Source of the DNA: Cyanoderma ruficeps
Taxonomy: Eukaryota > Chordata > Aves > Passeriformes > Timaliidae
DNA length: 64,000 nt
Direction of reading: 5' to 3'
Assembly: GCA_008694505.1 (NCBI GenBank)
Contig: VZDJ01007749.1
Span: 4,120,941-4,184,940 of the forward strand
The number at the start of each line of letters is the position of its first letter. Positions within the stretch are counted from its first letter, which is position 1. The notes beneath the pieces are model-generated. The model searched no databases, was not told the DNA's origin, and saw nothing but the letters and a program-made list of their open reading frames with translations. Of the stretch, positions 47,201 to 61,740 are shown in pieces. The translations under genes and the position numbers were made by a program.

Positions 47201-50200
47201 CATAGACAGAAGCAGAAATAGCAGCAGAGACAGAGTGCCTTGTTTCCCTATGGGGAGGTAGAAAAGAGGCTCCTGCTGTCCTCTCATCTGAGGAAGAGAG
47301 ATGGTCTCTGCCAAACAATGATTAACTTTGGTTTCCTTGACACCCTAGATCCTGTTAGTAATCTAAAGAAAAATGTCTACAGTCCAAAATAGTTTACTAT
47401 TTTTCTATTTGTTAGAGCAAGCAGCTTGATGACAAGCTTTCCAGGCCTAAAACAGCAGCAGACCCTATATGAGCTTCTTGCTTTTTATACAGATTTTATT
47501 TTGTGAACTCTATGCCTGAGGTAACTGCTCTAATAGACAGGTAACCCCAAAATGAAGCACCCATACCTATTTTGTCCAGCCTCCGTAACTTTTCCAATAT
47601 ACATATAATTAGAGAAGAGAAATTCAGAGCTAACTGTGATTTCTCTAGCCCCAGATCATTTCTTCTAATAATGCACACCTTTGCCAGTTACAACTTCCCC
47701 TTCTGTCCCAGTCCACACCACAAAACACTTCAGTTAAACCAGTGCATTGGGAATCCAAAGGGCACAGGGATCTCTTCTTGACAGAATGCTTGGACACCTC
47801 CCTTCTGTGTGTCTCTAGTCAGCCTTAAGCTTTTCTGCCACATCTATTTCCCTCTCCTCCAAACAGGGGCCCCATGCTGTTGAGGAGTGAAGCAGCACCT
47901 CCAACCCTCCACAACCACCACTACAAGGAATGTGTGTGAGGTTTGTGAATTGCCAGCATGGCCCAAGTCCAGTACTGATGGAGATAGCAAGTCTCCATGA
48001 ACCACGCTGGCTATCTTGGCTGCTGGAAAGCAGGGGGCTGGAGTGTCACCTCAACATCCACTGGAACAGAGTAAAAGGTGCCACAAAGCTTAACTGGAGA
48101 TGCAAGCAGAATTTGAAAACAACACATTCTTCTTTCAAAGTAAATTATGTGATCCCACAATGGCAAAACCTATCTGGGAAACAGACATGGCAAAGGAACT
48201 GTAAAGTCAGATGTGGGCTCCTGCACATCACAGAGCAATCCTTCAACGTGTATACCAAAAACCAAGTAAGATTTCTGCTCTGACTCACTCATATAATAGG
48301 ATGCCTCAAATGACTCAATGGTATATTGTCAAATGTGTCATTCTGTAAGGTTTGTACAGGTACTCATAATTACCCAGGAACTGTTTATAAATTGAAAAAC
48401 CAATGGAGATATCCCATTCACAGCATAATAGTTTTGTATCCTCTTAGTGTGGATTTGAAATTAATAGGATATGAACAGTGAACTTAAAGCCACCTTACTA
48501 GAACCCAATTTACCTATCAGGTACAGGCCAGAAGTTATACCTTACGTACAAGAGTACATACAAGAATATTGACATTTTTCCAAAGAAAATATTGCAAGGA
48601 AAAATTCTTTGCCAAAAAGAATTACAGAATTACCAAGAACGAAAAGGCTTCTGTGCATTTATTCATACTGTTACACCCCAGATGCAGCTGACACAAATAA
48701 GCCTACTACAGCAGAGACTTCAAAGCTATACCTGTACACAGATGTTAGAATGGGATCATCACAGAGCAACTATCAGAGCACTACCTAGGGCAGTTTTGGT
48801 CAACTGGACTGCTTCCTGAAAAAAAATCCTAAAATTCCACATACAGAAACCCTCTTCTTCAAACCACCAATTGCTGCTTTCAGCTGGGTCTTCATAGGGT
48901 ATACATCCCCAGGAGAATTATGAAGTTGGCTTTATGTATCCCATATCTTTCCAATTAGGTTTCCAAATTCAATTATTAAAGTTATAATTCAAATCAGAAA
49001 TTTTAAATCTTCAGGGTGCATATTAATGAGATGAGAAGAGCCTGTAGGAAACAGTGGAATTCCTTTAAGTCTACTTTGCCCAAAGTTAAAGGTTGATTTG
49101 ATTGGATCTATGCTTTACAAACATCAACAAATATATTACTTCATTTTTGCACATCACTAGGGCTGGGCCACATATTTTTCTGTGTAGTAACTTCATATTC
49201 CTGTGTTACAAGAGCTAAAATAATCTGTGAACATTAAGAAGCCTTGGTATAACACCCTGTGTAGCAGTGCATTATGGCTACGGAGTTTTACACACAGAAG
49301 AAGCTGAGACACTAAAATAAATGCTTAGATAATGTAGTGAATCAGAAATAGCACAGGATAAAAGACAATAAATCTACAAACCCATTCCTACAATGTCTTG
49401 GCCAAGCCCCTTTTAAGTGACTAACCATCAGACTAGTTCTACTGCTTCAAAATATTTCTCCAAAATAATTTGCTGGAATTGGTATTAGAGCTTTTTACCC
49501 AGTAATGACGGGTGGATCTTGATTTTTATTTACTCTGGATTGCTACAAGTAAAATCCAGATTCCTTCTTACATTATTAGAAAACAGCAAATGCAATACTT
49601 CAGAGCAAAATTAAGAATGTTCCCACCTGCTTCCCACTTAGGGTGGGTGGGCAGGGAAGAAGAGTTTTCCACCAGACTCTCAGCTAATCCAGCAAGAGAC
49701 CACGGGAGAAGTGACTGATTATATCTAAAGCTTTTACTCTCCTTTTGCCTGCAAATTCCTCCTCTTTCTCAATAATTACCTTGTTTAGGTGTTACCCAAG
49801 ATCATCTAGTATTTTTGGTTACGGCCTTACCTTCCCACATATCAGTACGTCTACTTGCTCTGGCATTTTTAGAGCAGAACATAGCTGTTACCTTTGGAGG
49901 CCTCCTCAGAGGAGCACCTGGCATGCACAAACCCAGGGAAAAGCGAGTCCCCAGTCTCATCCTACCCCCACGCTGTGCCTGAGACACAATGAACACCCTT
50001 CCTAAAATAAACCTGCCATCCAGGAAGAATTGTCCTGCACAAACAAATCCAGCCCATGTATCAGTTCAAACACTCCCATCACATGTGCTTATGCTTCTTT
50101 TGAAGGTTTAATTTTGGACTATTAAAAGTCCATTCAATCAAAAACTGCAAAAGCTTGGTGTCCCTTATCAAGGGGTGAGCAGTTATGCAGATTGCTCCAG

Positions 50201-53200
50201 AGACTACCAACTGCACAAGCTTTGTAGGGTATTATTTGTCATTTTATCTTGCCAAATTATTTGCATAATAGTGGTGTTGATTAAATTTCTCCTACAGTTT
50301 GAAAGGCCAGTGCTAACTTGCCTCTGGTTCAAAGACAAAGCATAGAATAAAGTGAAAACTAAAGCATTTGTAAAAATCAGTATCTTGCACTTAATTAAAC
50401 TGCCAATGTTTCTCTTTAAATTTTAGTATTTCACCTAAGATAACTAGAGCCCTTACCTACCGTGTGAGCTTCATTGATTTACACCAATCTTATTACTCCT
50501 TCTAGATTTATACCAGTGATGGACTTCTCCTGTTTATTCAGTTTAATGCTGATAAAAATCAGCAAGACTGTGCAATTAGCAAGATACTTGCTAAGATTTT
50601 GATTGAATTTTAACACTCAGAAGTTCTACATAAAGCTTTGTGGGTTTAGGTTGGACAATTAATACGACCTTGGGCTTTGTGGTTAGGCTCAAAATTTATT
50701 CTCCCCCAGAATAACAAGTTTGACACCCTTAAGTTTGCTTATCCTGGTAATGATGTAATCAGTAACATGCTTGTGTTTATTCTGGACTGAGTACCATGAG
50801 AATTTGTGCCTGAAGTGCAGCCTGCAGATGACACTTGATTCCCTAGTTATAATGAAGACACTTACTAGTGGTATCAAGCCAGTAATAATGATTTTACAGA
50901 TAATGGTGTCAATTCTATATCCAGCTCAGATAATGAAATATCCTACAAAGATGTGTTTACCCACTTGGTAAGACCACAGTAAACAGAAGCAATTTAAACT
51001 AGTTTTGCTTTTTTCACCACTTCCATTAGTGTCATGAGATGTCCATTATCATGAGATCTTTCTAGATTACAAATCCATCCTTTACAATAAACAATCAATG
51101 CTACATTTTAATAAATCACATGGAAGCACTCATGACTACCTGACCAGCTTCCTCTTGTTCTTCACCACAATACCAACAAATTACTTCCACGGCCTCCAGC
51201 TGAGTGATACCTCAAAGCCCAACGTCACTGCGAGGAGGCATTTTTACAGGGGTGTGTATGCTTTCCCTTCACAATCACAGAGCAGCAGACACAGTCTGAT
51301 TTAAGTAACCTGTTGTCCTGAGATGAATATGTGAAGAATTATCATGCCCTTGATCCAGCCTTGTGTAGCAAACACCTAGATGATCTATCAGATGCAGCTT
51401 GCAACACTTTTGCAGCCTCTTCCCCACTTGAATGGCACAACATGAGAGGAGCCCGTGCACTTTGAAATTTCCACTGAGGATTTCACTGTTCCCACAGCAC
51501 ACAGCTGGCTTAAGGATTATTTATGACAGGCACACCCATGTCACTAATCTTCTTCCAAAATGGCAGAAATAGAAAATGTTGAAATTGAAGTTTTTTAAAA
51601 GTGCTCCCAAAAGCCAAGATTTTGTTCAAACGCAGTGAGAGCCTACAAAGCACATTCTGATGAAAGAGCAGTTGCCTTACCTTATGCCTGCAGGGCAGAG
51701 CTTGCTAGGAAAAGTGTTATCACCTAGTTTAGTATTCCTTACATCATTTAATTTAGTCATGTCTGGGGACATATGCATATGCTCTCCTTTTTTGGAAAGC
51801 ATTATATGCGTTTCTCACATCAGTGATAAAGGAAAGAGAAAAAGCACACAATGCCCTTCAAAAGAAAAACTGATATTGAATATCTTCCTACTTCACATAG
51901 TCTGGGATTGTTTCATGACATAAGTGTATTCCACCATGCAGAGTTTTTCAAACCTTCTGGTCACAGCTTCCTGCAAGTTCAAATGTCACACCTACAATTT
52001 CCTGGACACACTAATCTATTTTTGAGACAGGCACTCCCTGAAAAATTGGTTCTTCTGTATTTCTGAAGTGAATATTTATCATCCAATGGAAGCCGTGGGA
52101 AGTAGCAAGTGTGAGTATTTACCCTGGCTAAACACTGCCTGAATTCTCTCTTGGGCCATTTAATGGCCTGTCTCAAAAAGACAATATGACTACCTTTCAA
52201 AAGCTGTTTATACGACTTTTTTGTTCTACTCTTTGCTTCTCATTTCATTAACTTTGCAATACCAAAACATGTTCAAGCACATCTTCATCATTGTCACAGT
52301 ACAGATTTTCTTCACTAAGGTACTTAGCTCCTGCAGCCTTACTGGAAATGTCAGGGAAGCACATCCCTGCAGTCTGTCACCCATCCTTGTGGATGAGGCA
52401 GGTTGTGCTCTCTGCAAAGGCGCCTATTTGCAGTAGCCTGGAATTTCCTTCCCAAACCCAAGTTTTCCTAAATTCCAAGTTACTTGCCCCAGGAAATTCA
52501 GCTAATCCCAAGGCAAGGACATCTTTGATGCTCATCTATGGGATGCAGTGAACATCCAGCCCACATTCACTGCAGAGGCAGTGCTAATGCTTTTTAGCCT
52601 GTGGAAATCAGCAGCTCACATCCATCAAAAACTTTCCTGACACAAACTGCTCTGTGAAGCTAGTACAAGAGGCCTGTTTTCCACCACACATGTTGCTGAA
52701 TCGGTAGAGCCAAGGGATAGTGTGCCCAGTTTTGGACTATACTATTTAGAAAAACAAGATCATATCTCGCATTTATCCTACACTGACCACACCTCTTTCA
52801 GATTCTTTTGCTAGATATCCTAAAGAAGGCATATGTAGAATGTACAGATTACACTATTGACTCAGCCTAAAGCGTTTGCTTTCCAAGTTGTTGAGGCAGC
52901 ACTTTTGCCTCTAATATCCAAGATCAAAGGTCATAGGAACGTCCTATAGTTCTTGGATACTCTGCTGTTTCAGGCACCACTTTCCCCTTCAGTTTAAGAA
53001 GCTCGGAAAGCCAGACCACAGAATTGCTAACAAAGTTGTGAGCTTAAGGCCTTTTTTGCCGGGGGAACCTGTGAAGTTTTTTGATCAAACCAATCAAGAA
53101 GGATCATTCCTCCTATTTCCCAACATTAGTTCAGCCCACTCACTACTTTTCCAGGCAGGTAAGTCCAGCTGCATCTCTAACTGTGAAATCTGATCAGATA

Positions 53201-54100
53201 ATATGTAAAAATGTGAATCAGTGAAGGCTCAGGTATTCATGACATGCAGCTCCTCAGACATGCCAGCATTTTTAGAAGACAATTAGTAATAGCAGCCAGA
53301 CACTTTGACCTAGCAGGATGTAGAACCACAATTAAACTGAGCAGATTGCCAAAAGATTTTGTAATTAACTTCCTCCAGGACTAGTCTATCAGTGGGTTGT
53401 AGTTTGAAGCAATTATGCATAGGAGATTTTTATAACTTCACAGTTACATTTCCTAAATGCTTCACACACATATGGAACCTTGGGGATGAGTTTGCACTGT
53501 GTTACTTACAGCAGCCGATCATAAAGGCATATCCTATAACTGCATTTCTGTAGGCAGATGGAGTATGACATTAATATTGAAGTCCCTAACTCATATTTTA
53601 ATGAGCTTTGCAGAATATCCACAGAAATTATACCTGGGCAATGTATCAGGCAGCTTTTCGTCAGCTGAACTTGGGAAGCAAAGGTTAAAAAAGTTCATCT
53701 GCACTTACAAAGGAGCAGAGCTATCAGGGCTCCTCTGTACTCAGAGCAGTCTTCTGCATTACAATACTTCTAATTGCCCCAGATACTCTCCTATTCCCAC
53801 AGAAATAAAGAAAAACGTCACTAATGATCTTTGGAGGTTGCAGGCTGGGGCTTTCACTTTTCCTGGAAGTTTTTTGACTCAGACAATACAACTGCAGGGA
53901 AACTAATAGAGTTTCTTACTCTAGCTCCTAAAGGAGACTCCTAGTTGCTAACCACCCTTTGATAGCACTAAAAAGCATGTGCTGAATAAGAGAGAAAAAG
54001 TTACATCATAGGCGGATTAATTCAATGAAGCCAGGAGTGCCTTTTGAAGACAGCAAATACTAACTAGTAGCAAATCTCTCCTACTTCAACATCTATGTGG
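44266..54100. other. Intergenic DNA, no gene recognised
   Basis: AT-rich sequence with many short, overlapping open frames on both strands and no family match. I see no LTR, CR1 or tRNA in it. The segment around 46.6-47.3 kb is somewhat richer in GC. Confidence 0.65.
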
Positions 54101-55150
54101 TCTGTTCTTTCAGATTTCCTGTACTCACCAGTAGCTGTCAGGGTTGCCTAACACGCAGGAGGAGACCAGCAGTTCTGACCAAAGCCAGGGCTGCCAAACT
54201 TCTGGCAGTGTTCAGGCAGCGCCCAAACTCCAAGTATCCAGACCCAGGGACGACCAGCCACAAAGGAAGAGGCTTTGCTCCTGCTTACAGGGGGCTAAGG
54301 CACAGTGCAGCAGCCCAGGATTGTTTGCTGAGGCCAAGCCAGGGCAATTACAGAGCACATCCCCTCATTTGTCTTAAGACCTCTTTATGTAGACTCAAGC
54401 CCTCGAACCTCATTTATGGTGAGGTCACACCAAGCAGGCTGCCAGCAAGACAGAGAGTCCCCAGGACCTGCACTCTGAGCACAGGGAGAGCATGTACCGC
54501 CTCAAACTGCTCTGCCCCATCCCACCGAAGGCCAGGACATGAGGCACCTGCTTCTTTACACACAGGGCTGTTCCATGCAGGGGAACACACGGATCCCTCT
54601 GACAGGGCAGCTCAACACTAGCCAGGAGTCCAATCTGGCAAGATTCCCAAGCAGGCGTCCATGGACACACCTCATCCCTGCAGCACGGAGGCAGGCCACA
54701 CGGGGAGGAAGCCGGTTGGAAGCAACACTTCCACCTGAAAGAGCGGGGCCCAGCCCCAGGCCAGAGCGAGCACTGGTCTGCTGATGCACCATTCGAAATG
54801 CACCAGAGGTTTTTGCTTGCTTTTAAATGTGGGAAGACGAAGACATGCACAGACATCAAAATCCTCCCCAGAGCAGGCAGAGGGCTCCAGCCTGCTGGCG
54901 GCACACACCTGCTCTCCCTGCCACCAGCAGGAGGCTGTCGGCAAGCGCTGAGGACCTGTGGTGGCCACAAGCACTCCACTAGCCAAGGAGCTTCAGGGGC
55001 TGCCCAGCAGCTCAGATCACCAGCAAAGCCATCCCAGCTGAGGTTAAATACAACTCTCCCTTATCCAGAGATGCCACAGCTCTTCCCACCAAAACCTGGA
55101 GATACCAGAACAGCTACAGATGAAGCCACCAGCCCTCCTCCTCTCTTTCC
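54100..55150. other. GC-rich patch with overlapping open frames on both strands
   Basis: This kilobase is clearly more GC-rich than its neighbours and holds open frames of 174 and 170 codons on the plus strand and 184 on the minus strand that overlap each other. None resembles a known protein, and their overlap suggests they result from base composition. CpG is not dense, so a classic CpG island is unlikely. It could be an old, unrecognised repeat or an untranslated exon. Confidence 0.5.
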
Positions 55151-56027
55151 TCTGCATTTATTAATTACTCAGTTTATTGCTAATGTAGCCCATCTGTGGC
55201 AAGGCCCTCAGAGCACCACTGAAAAGAAAAAGCCTTATTTAGCTTCCTCTCTCCCTATCATTCTCTACTATTTTTTTATTTTTAATATGAATGCTTTGCC
55301 TCAGCTCTGATTACAGCATTTTGTCAGTCAGGAGCACATTAAAGTGCTCACTTCGTTTGCTGTTCCTGTCACTGCTCCACAGCCCCACATCAAATGATCA
55401 GCAAAACATCTCTGATCCTTTTTTCCCTTCTCCTGGGGTCAGAGAAAATAAATGTTTACACTAAGACTTGTGAAGACAGTCATGACATTTGTTGGGAGGC
55501 AGGGAAGGGGCAGACATTATACCTGAACCACCCCATAAACCTCCAAGAGGCATTGAATCCTGATGGGAGTCTTAGCCAAAGTAAAAGCTTTTCCTATGGC
55601 AGAAATTTATTATTCCTCTGTTTTCCCATATGGAGCATCACACAACTATGCCTTGCATTTAAACACACATGCTTCCAGGGAATTATTTACTCTTTCAAGC
55701 CTGATGGCTCAGTTAATTTGGGAAGCACTGGTCTGACCCTACAAGCTGGGTAGACACTGCACTCCTGTCATAAACTGGGTGAGCAGCTTTAGGCAAAGCA
55801 CAGCAATTCAAAGAGCCATCACTGCCACAGAGGTTATTTAACCTTCCCTGCAGAAAGAAGGGAGCCTGTGTAAACTGTCATTAGGATGGTGCATCATTCC
55901 AATGCATTATTCATGACACATCAATATGTTCCAATAAATTCATCATAAGCCCCTCCATTCTCTAAGTACATAGATCCAGCCCTAAATGCCTGAAATTTAA
56001 ATAGGCAAGACAGAAAAAGAGTTTGAA

Positions 56028-56115
56028 AATGAGGTACAAGAAATTAAATTATTTTCCCAAGGTCACTCAAGAGTCCCGTGGCAAGCTGAAGAACATAACC
56101 TGAGTCTGCATTTAG
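56028..56115 (+). mobile_element. Ancient MIR-like SINE remnant
   Basis: The stretch gaaaatgaggtacaagaaat, followed by ttcccaaggtcactcaagag and then aacctgagtct, follows the well-known 3' part of MIR (gaaactgaggcacagag, then cccaaggtcacacag, then gaacccaggtct). Only this part is recognisable. Its age would predate birds. Divergence is high, so the call is moderate. Confidence 0.55.
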
Positions 56116-59100
56116 TTGTTAAACACAGTGGCCTCATTCCCTCATCTCCAGTCAGTACATCTGAGATGCGTTTTGCCTCCTGCCCTCTTCCTCTTTAGTG
56201 TTCCTTCTTTCTGAGTTTTAATTCCTGGCCCACAGCACATTTGGCAGACATTGCCACAAGTCACAGCCCCAGGAGCTGTTATTATATTTGTCCATTTCAG
56301 TAAGGGTTTGTGTCTCTGTCTTTCCCTGTTTTGTTTCCTTGTCTACAACTGGTGTTTTTGAATTGTTTTGACAGGCTGCAACCCTGTCCAAACCCAGGGC
56401 ATGATTTACTGGTATTTGGATGAAGTAAGAACAACAGTGCTGCATCACGGATGTCATCTCATCTGCCACCACACAAAAAACTCCCCTGTAAAATAACTGA
56501 TGTCAGAGCTTCCCAGACCTACTGCTTGGGAAACTGGAGGAGTTCCTTTACTAGGCAGTAATAACAGAATGAGCTGTATAATGGGGAAGAAAAATTACTG
56601 TGTCCTGTCCAGCCTTGGGGTAATCTTTAAACACTCTTTATGACAGTGCAATTTTTATTAGTTGCTGTATTCCACTGCTAAAATGCTAAATGCTGAAGTT
56701 AAGCAATCTATGCATTTGATTGTGTCCAATGAAATACCTTTTATTTTCTTCAGTGTAGCTATTACAAAGCTCCTGCATTAAAAACAGTCCTATTTACAAA
56801 ATCATAATATTTTTATTTTTTTCCTACCTATCAAACATCATTGCATGGGCCTTTCTGAGTAAGAGAGCAGTTTCTAGACATCCAACTCATGAAAATTCCA
56901 GAGGAGCTCTCAGATTCAGGGATTCTCTCTGATCCCTGAGTGAGCTGAGGACACCAGCCCACAAGGCACCCACACATCCTCTTTGAGGACAGAAGGTGTT
57001 CATTAACACTGAGGCCTCAGTGACCCATTTTATAGCTTCACCATACTCTGGGACAAGGAAAAGTTTTTCCAGTAGGTAGCCACCTTGAGGTTCAAATCAG
57101 GTTAATGTAAACTGCAAACAAATGTGTTTGTAATGTACAAAAACAAAACAAAACTGACAAAAAACATTCAGAGACAAATACTTACAAAAGGTGAGGAAAT
57201 TCAAGAAAAAAAATAGTAATGTATTTGCCCCAAGGTTAAATTCTCAAAACACATTTTCCTTGACACATCTGAACTATTTTGAATCTTTTCTTTATATGCA
57301 TACAGAAGATTAGTTAATATGTGAGGGACTTTGGCAGATTAAATTCCCTTCCGTCTCTTATCTCTCTTTCTCAACAAGATTTATATATTTCTTACTGATA
57401 CCAGAGATAGCCTTGGTAATTTCTAACTAACCAAGGAAGGGAGATAACATATATTTTTAATAAATAACAGTTAAAATCAAGACTCTCTCTAAGAGTGTGC
57501 GTTTTGGTTCAAAGCCTCTTTGTCTCTAAACTGTGTATTTGATATCAAATTGTCCATAAAGCACCTACATTACTGGCATGTAAAGCAAAATTAAGTCATT
57601 AAGTTTATAACACACTCTTTCTCAAGACTTGCCAGAAAAATTACTGACCCTTTTAGTACCTATACGTGAAAGAGTCAATACTATCAACAGAGTCATAAAT
57701 CTTCATTATTTTAGACAAATATTTCAAGTTCAAATTTCCTCTGCTCATGCTTCTGTAAATCTACAATAGTTTAATATGTCATATTGGCAGCTTCTCCTAA
57801 AAGAAAAAAGAAAGATGAGACTGCTTATTATGAGGTAACAGGAAAGAAATCTGAATATATCTAGATCCATTAATTATCTTGATCTGTTAATATTCCATGA
57901 TTTTTTTTTCCTGGGATGCTTTTTAATTTCTCAACATATAACAGGCTATGTCATGAAAGTCTAATTCAATTCAGAGAATTCATGCAGCCTTGGGATTAGA
58001 TTCTCTTTTATTTCAATTATCTTCTATGCTGCATTAAAAACATCGTAATTTAAGGACTATTTTCAGTATTACCTGTGTCCATTATGTCTTCCCCAACATG
58101 TGTGTGCAGAGGACAGCTAAGTAGTTAGAATGACAGATGCCACCAAGCTGATTCCAGTCTTGTGGTGTCCCAAGATAAAAAGTGATGACATAATCAGGCA
58201 ACATGCAATGAGACAAAAGAGAGGATTAAAATTACATCAGGCTCAGAGAAAGAAACTGCATATGCACCACTCAACCTCATAACTATTTCCAGCTCCTGTC
58301 AGGTTCCATGAGTGAAAACATGGCAACATATGCCACAGGTTCTCTGTAGTGAGAGATACTCCAATAGGGGACATACATCTCTGGCTACTGCAGGAACTAT
58401 GACGCTAGTTCCTCAGTGTATTTTTCTTAAACTTCATAATAATATCACCACCTAATACAGACTACTTGTAAATAAGGCAATCTACAGGCAGGACTTCCTA
58501 TTTGACAATTCTGGGTGACAGGAGAAGAATTCCTTAGGTTAGATGGCAAGGATTTAGAGTTACTTCACTAGGGTAATGAATGCATGCTCTGAAAGAGCTA
58601 GAGTTTTTTTGGTTTTTTTTTTTTTTAATAAGCAATGTTAACAGAACTCCTTATTTTTAAAATTGTGCAAAGCACCTATCTCAGTTGCTTATACTTTGTC
58701 AACCAAACCTGTTGGACTGCAAATATCCATACTAGGTTAAAAATAATTAGCCATAGTACCCCAATATTTTGAAATGTTCAATCAAAACCATCCATCCATT
58801 TCTAAAATAAGTCTAAGTGTTGGCTTTGATGTTAAAAAATGGCAGTGTTGGTAGTTGCTTTCTTCAGGGAGACAGCTGGTTTTGACTAGAAGAAAGCTAA
58901 AGAAGCATTCTCTATGAAGAGGACAGTCTAAATTTGACCTGGGCCTCATGTTCCCCAGAAAATCTATCCATGTTTGCACAAAATACAAAGCCTTCAAAAG
59001 ACAGCAATCTGTTGATCTTCAGTACAGCTGTTTCATGGTTTCATCTAATGGCTGGAATTTCCTCTTGATCATGCAAAATTCCTCTGGGTGCTCAGGTTGT

Positions 59101-60782
59101 GCCAGCCTACAGAGCAACTGCTCATGCCTAAATCTCATAGATCCTTTGTGATACTGTCCTCTAGTTTATATACCATCTTCACAAACTCACAGCCCTTCAT
59201 GTGGCAGAAGTAGGTTTTCTGTGTCTTCCACGTGCTACCTCCCTGTTTGCAGCATCTCTGGGCCTGAGTGGTGCAAGGGCTAGGGAAATCAAGGTGGGAG
59301 TTTGTCTGTCCCTCCAGCTGATAGTCAGTATGAAGGAGGAATGTGTTATTCTACAGCAGCACCTGAATCAAGAACATGGGAAATAAAATCTGGGATGTAA
59401 ACTGGGAAAAAGAGCTTGGGAACAAAGTCTGGGATGGAGGTGGAAAAGACTCTTTGAGAGTCTATTCCCATGGAAAATAATGGGAATTGGAGAGGTAGCA
59501 AAGGACAAAGGGTAGGAAGGAATGTAGGTTAAAGAGATAGAGAGAGAGGAACTAACTGGTATTATAGGTATTATGGCTGGGAACCACAGAGATGGAAGGT
59601 AATAGACAGGAAAATTAATGGATGAATCTACATCCACAAGAATATTCCTCTCCAAACCCTGGGATGGCAAGCAACACCTCATGGTAGTCAGAGACTACCA
59701 ATGAAACCTACTTGAAATGAGTCCTGAGCCCTGATCTGCCAAAGCCATTACAGCCTCTTCCTGGTGAGGACTCACCCTCTATTCAGTCTGACTGTGACTT
59801 CAAACACCAAATTTAAAAATGTGCCGAAAATGTGAAAGGAATATTTTTCATGGGTCAGCCTCTTGTATCCAAACCTTGCTGTGCTTTAGCTGTTGCACAA
59901 CCAAACAGCTCTGTAGAACTGTGTGGTTCACTTACTGCCAGTTGCTTTATTTACACAGAGCAACTCTGCTGCTGGTTGCAGTGGGAAGTTTCAAGAAAGG
60001 ACAAACATGAGATTATCACTCAGAAATTATTGGCTTCTTTCTCTGTGCTCAGAGCTGTGCCTGAGGCCACCCACACAGCCAAAGCTGGGGTGAGCTAGGG
60101 TTGCAGGCAGAAGACTTTGGTTTCCAACCCCACACTCAGTTTCTCAAACTCTCTGGCAACTCTGCTGGATACACAGGTGAAACTGGTGCAGATTTTCCCC
60201 AGATGGCACCGTGGACATCCCCCAAGATGAACTGACAGCAAGATAAACCCCCACATACTTTGATCCTTTCCTCTAAAATGACTAGATATCAAACCTATAA
60301 CTGGACATCCTGGGCACACACATACTGGGAGAGGCTTAGGGCAGTCCCATTAAGGTCAGCAGGTTCCCCCAAACCTGTTCCTGCAGAAGAGGGTGCACTG
60401 CCATGGGCCGTGTCTCATTTGCTTGCTATGTCAAGTCAGTGGGGGCCACAAGGAAAGCTTTGACATCTCAGGTCATTAGTAAAGAAAGTGAATATTCTTC
60501 TCAACCCCACAAGATGGCAGGAGACGCTCAAAAATCACCCCTCGGTCAGCTGGAAGGGCTTTTCTGACTTTCGTATCTGTCTAACAACTCTGAGAAGTTA
60601 AATGAAACCTTATTTTTTAGTAAGACTGGAGAAGGTTGACAAACGCCTATCAGTGAGTGTTCATGGATCTCTTAGGAGCAGTGGAATGTTATATCACTGA
60701 CTTGGCAGTATTGACAGACCCATGTGGGGAAGTGTTTCATGTGGGAATAATCTCCAGAATTTGCTTTCTTGTAATGAGTATA

Positions 60783-60864
60783 AAAGAAAAAGAGAGAGAG
60801 AGAGAGAGAGAGTGNNNNNNNNNNNNNNNNNNNNNNNNNNNNNNNNNNNNNNNNNNNNNNNNNN
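60783..60864. repeat. GA microsatellite running into a 50-base N gap
   Basis: After aaagaaaaag a run of GA units reaches 60812, followed by tg and N from 60815 to 60864. As at 1645, the unresolved bases follow a purine repeat. No coding sequence is nearby. Confidence 0.9.
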
Positions 60865-61687
60865 TTTTAATATCAGAGCTTGCAGACACTGCCTGCAGCA
60901 TTCCTTACATTACTCACAGCATGAAGACATGAGAAAGCCATGAAAACTCAGACAGTTTGTCAAAAAAGGTCAAATTTTATTCCCTTCAGTTTACTGCTGA
61001 CTTCTCCTGGTTAAGCACTTTTTTGCCCCCCAAGGACTTAAAAAAAACAAGTTTCTGCACCAGATCATATTCCACTCTTAAGATGATAATCATCAAAAAT
61101 GATCCAAAATTATTGAATTCAATGCTAATTAATAGTCCTGGTCTGGTACTGGAATGAGCCTGGTACTTTATGAAACAAATATAAACAAAAGGTCACTGAA
61201 AATGGAATGAAGTGTCTATAGTGCTATTTCTGATGCAGGAAGTACTGAAGATAATCTTTGTTTGGTCAGCTTCAGAAGGAAGAATGAGGAAATACCCAAA
61301 TTAATTCAATCACTCTGAAACCAGCTATCTCAATAAGTGAGAGTTTTCTTGTGACTGCAGAGTAACCCTTCAGAGGTCAAAACAGCCCCGTTTGAGTGAT
61401 GAAGGAGATGGAGCCCTAGGCTTGATGTGTTTGAGGGTGGATGAAGTTCTTTGCCTGCAGAGTACCCAGACAGGATTTGTGATGGGGATGGGTCCTGCAG
61501 TGCTGAGGCAGAGCTCCATCATCTCTCACGACTCAATGGCACTACAAGATGTTAAAAAGAAAATGTTTATGCTCAGAGAGCAGTACCTGGCTGCCATTAA
61601 GTGCACTATGGACCTGAATCTATGAACATGAGGCAAGAGGTCCTAAAATCACTCTTTTTATCCCTGATCTATCAAGTCTTCATGCCT

Positions 61688-61740
61688 TCTCCTCCAAGCT
61701 AAAGTCTCTGGGGGCAGGCACTGTGTGCCAATTCACATGT
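61688..61740 (+). mobile_element. Possible L2/MIR3-type tail
   Basis: The text ctaaagtctctgggggcagg followed by cactgtgtgcc resembles the 3' end of L2-type elements (ctccttgagggcagggactgtgt). Only about 30 bases match, so this is a weak call and could be coincidence. Confidence 0.25.

Noticed and set aside
54133..54979. Possible minus-strand exon ending at a GTGAGT-like donor at 54132
   Set aside because: No open frame reaches the donor and no homology supports it.
59368..59682. 104-codon minus-strand frame rich in Ser and Pro
   Set aside because: It comes from a purine-rich low-complexity tract on the plus strand.
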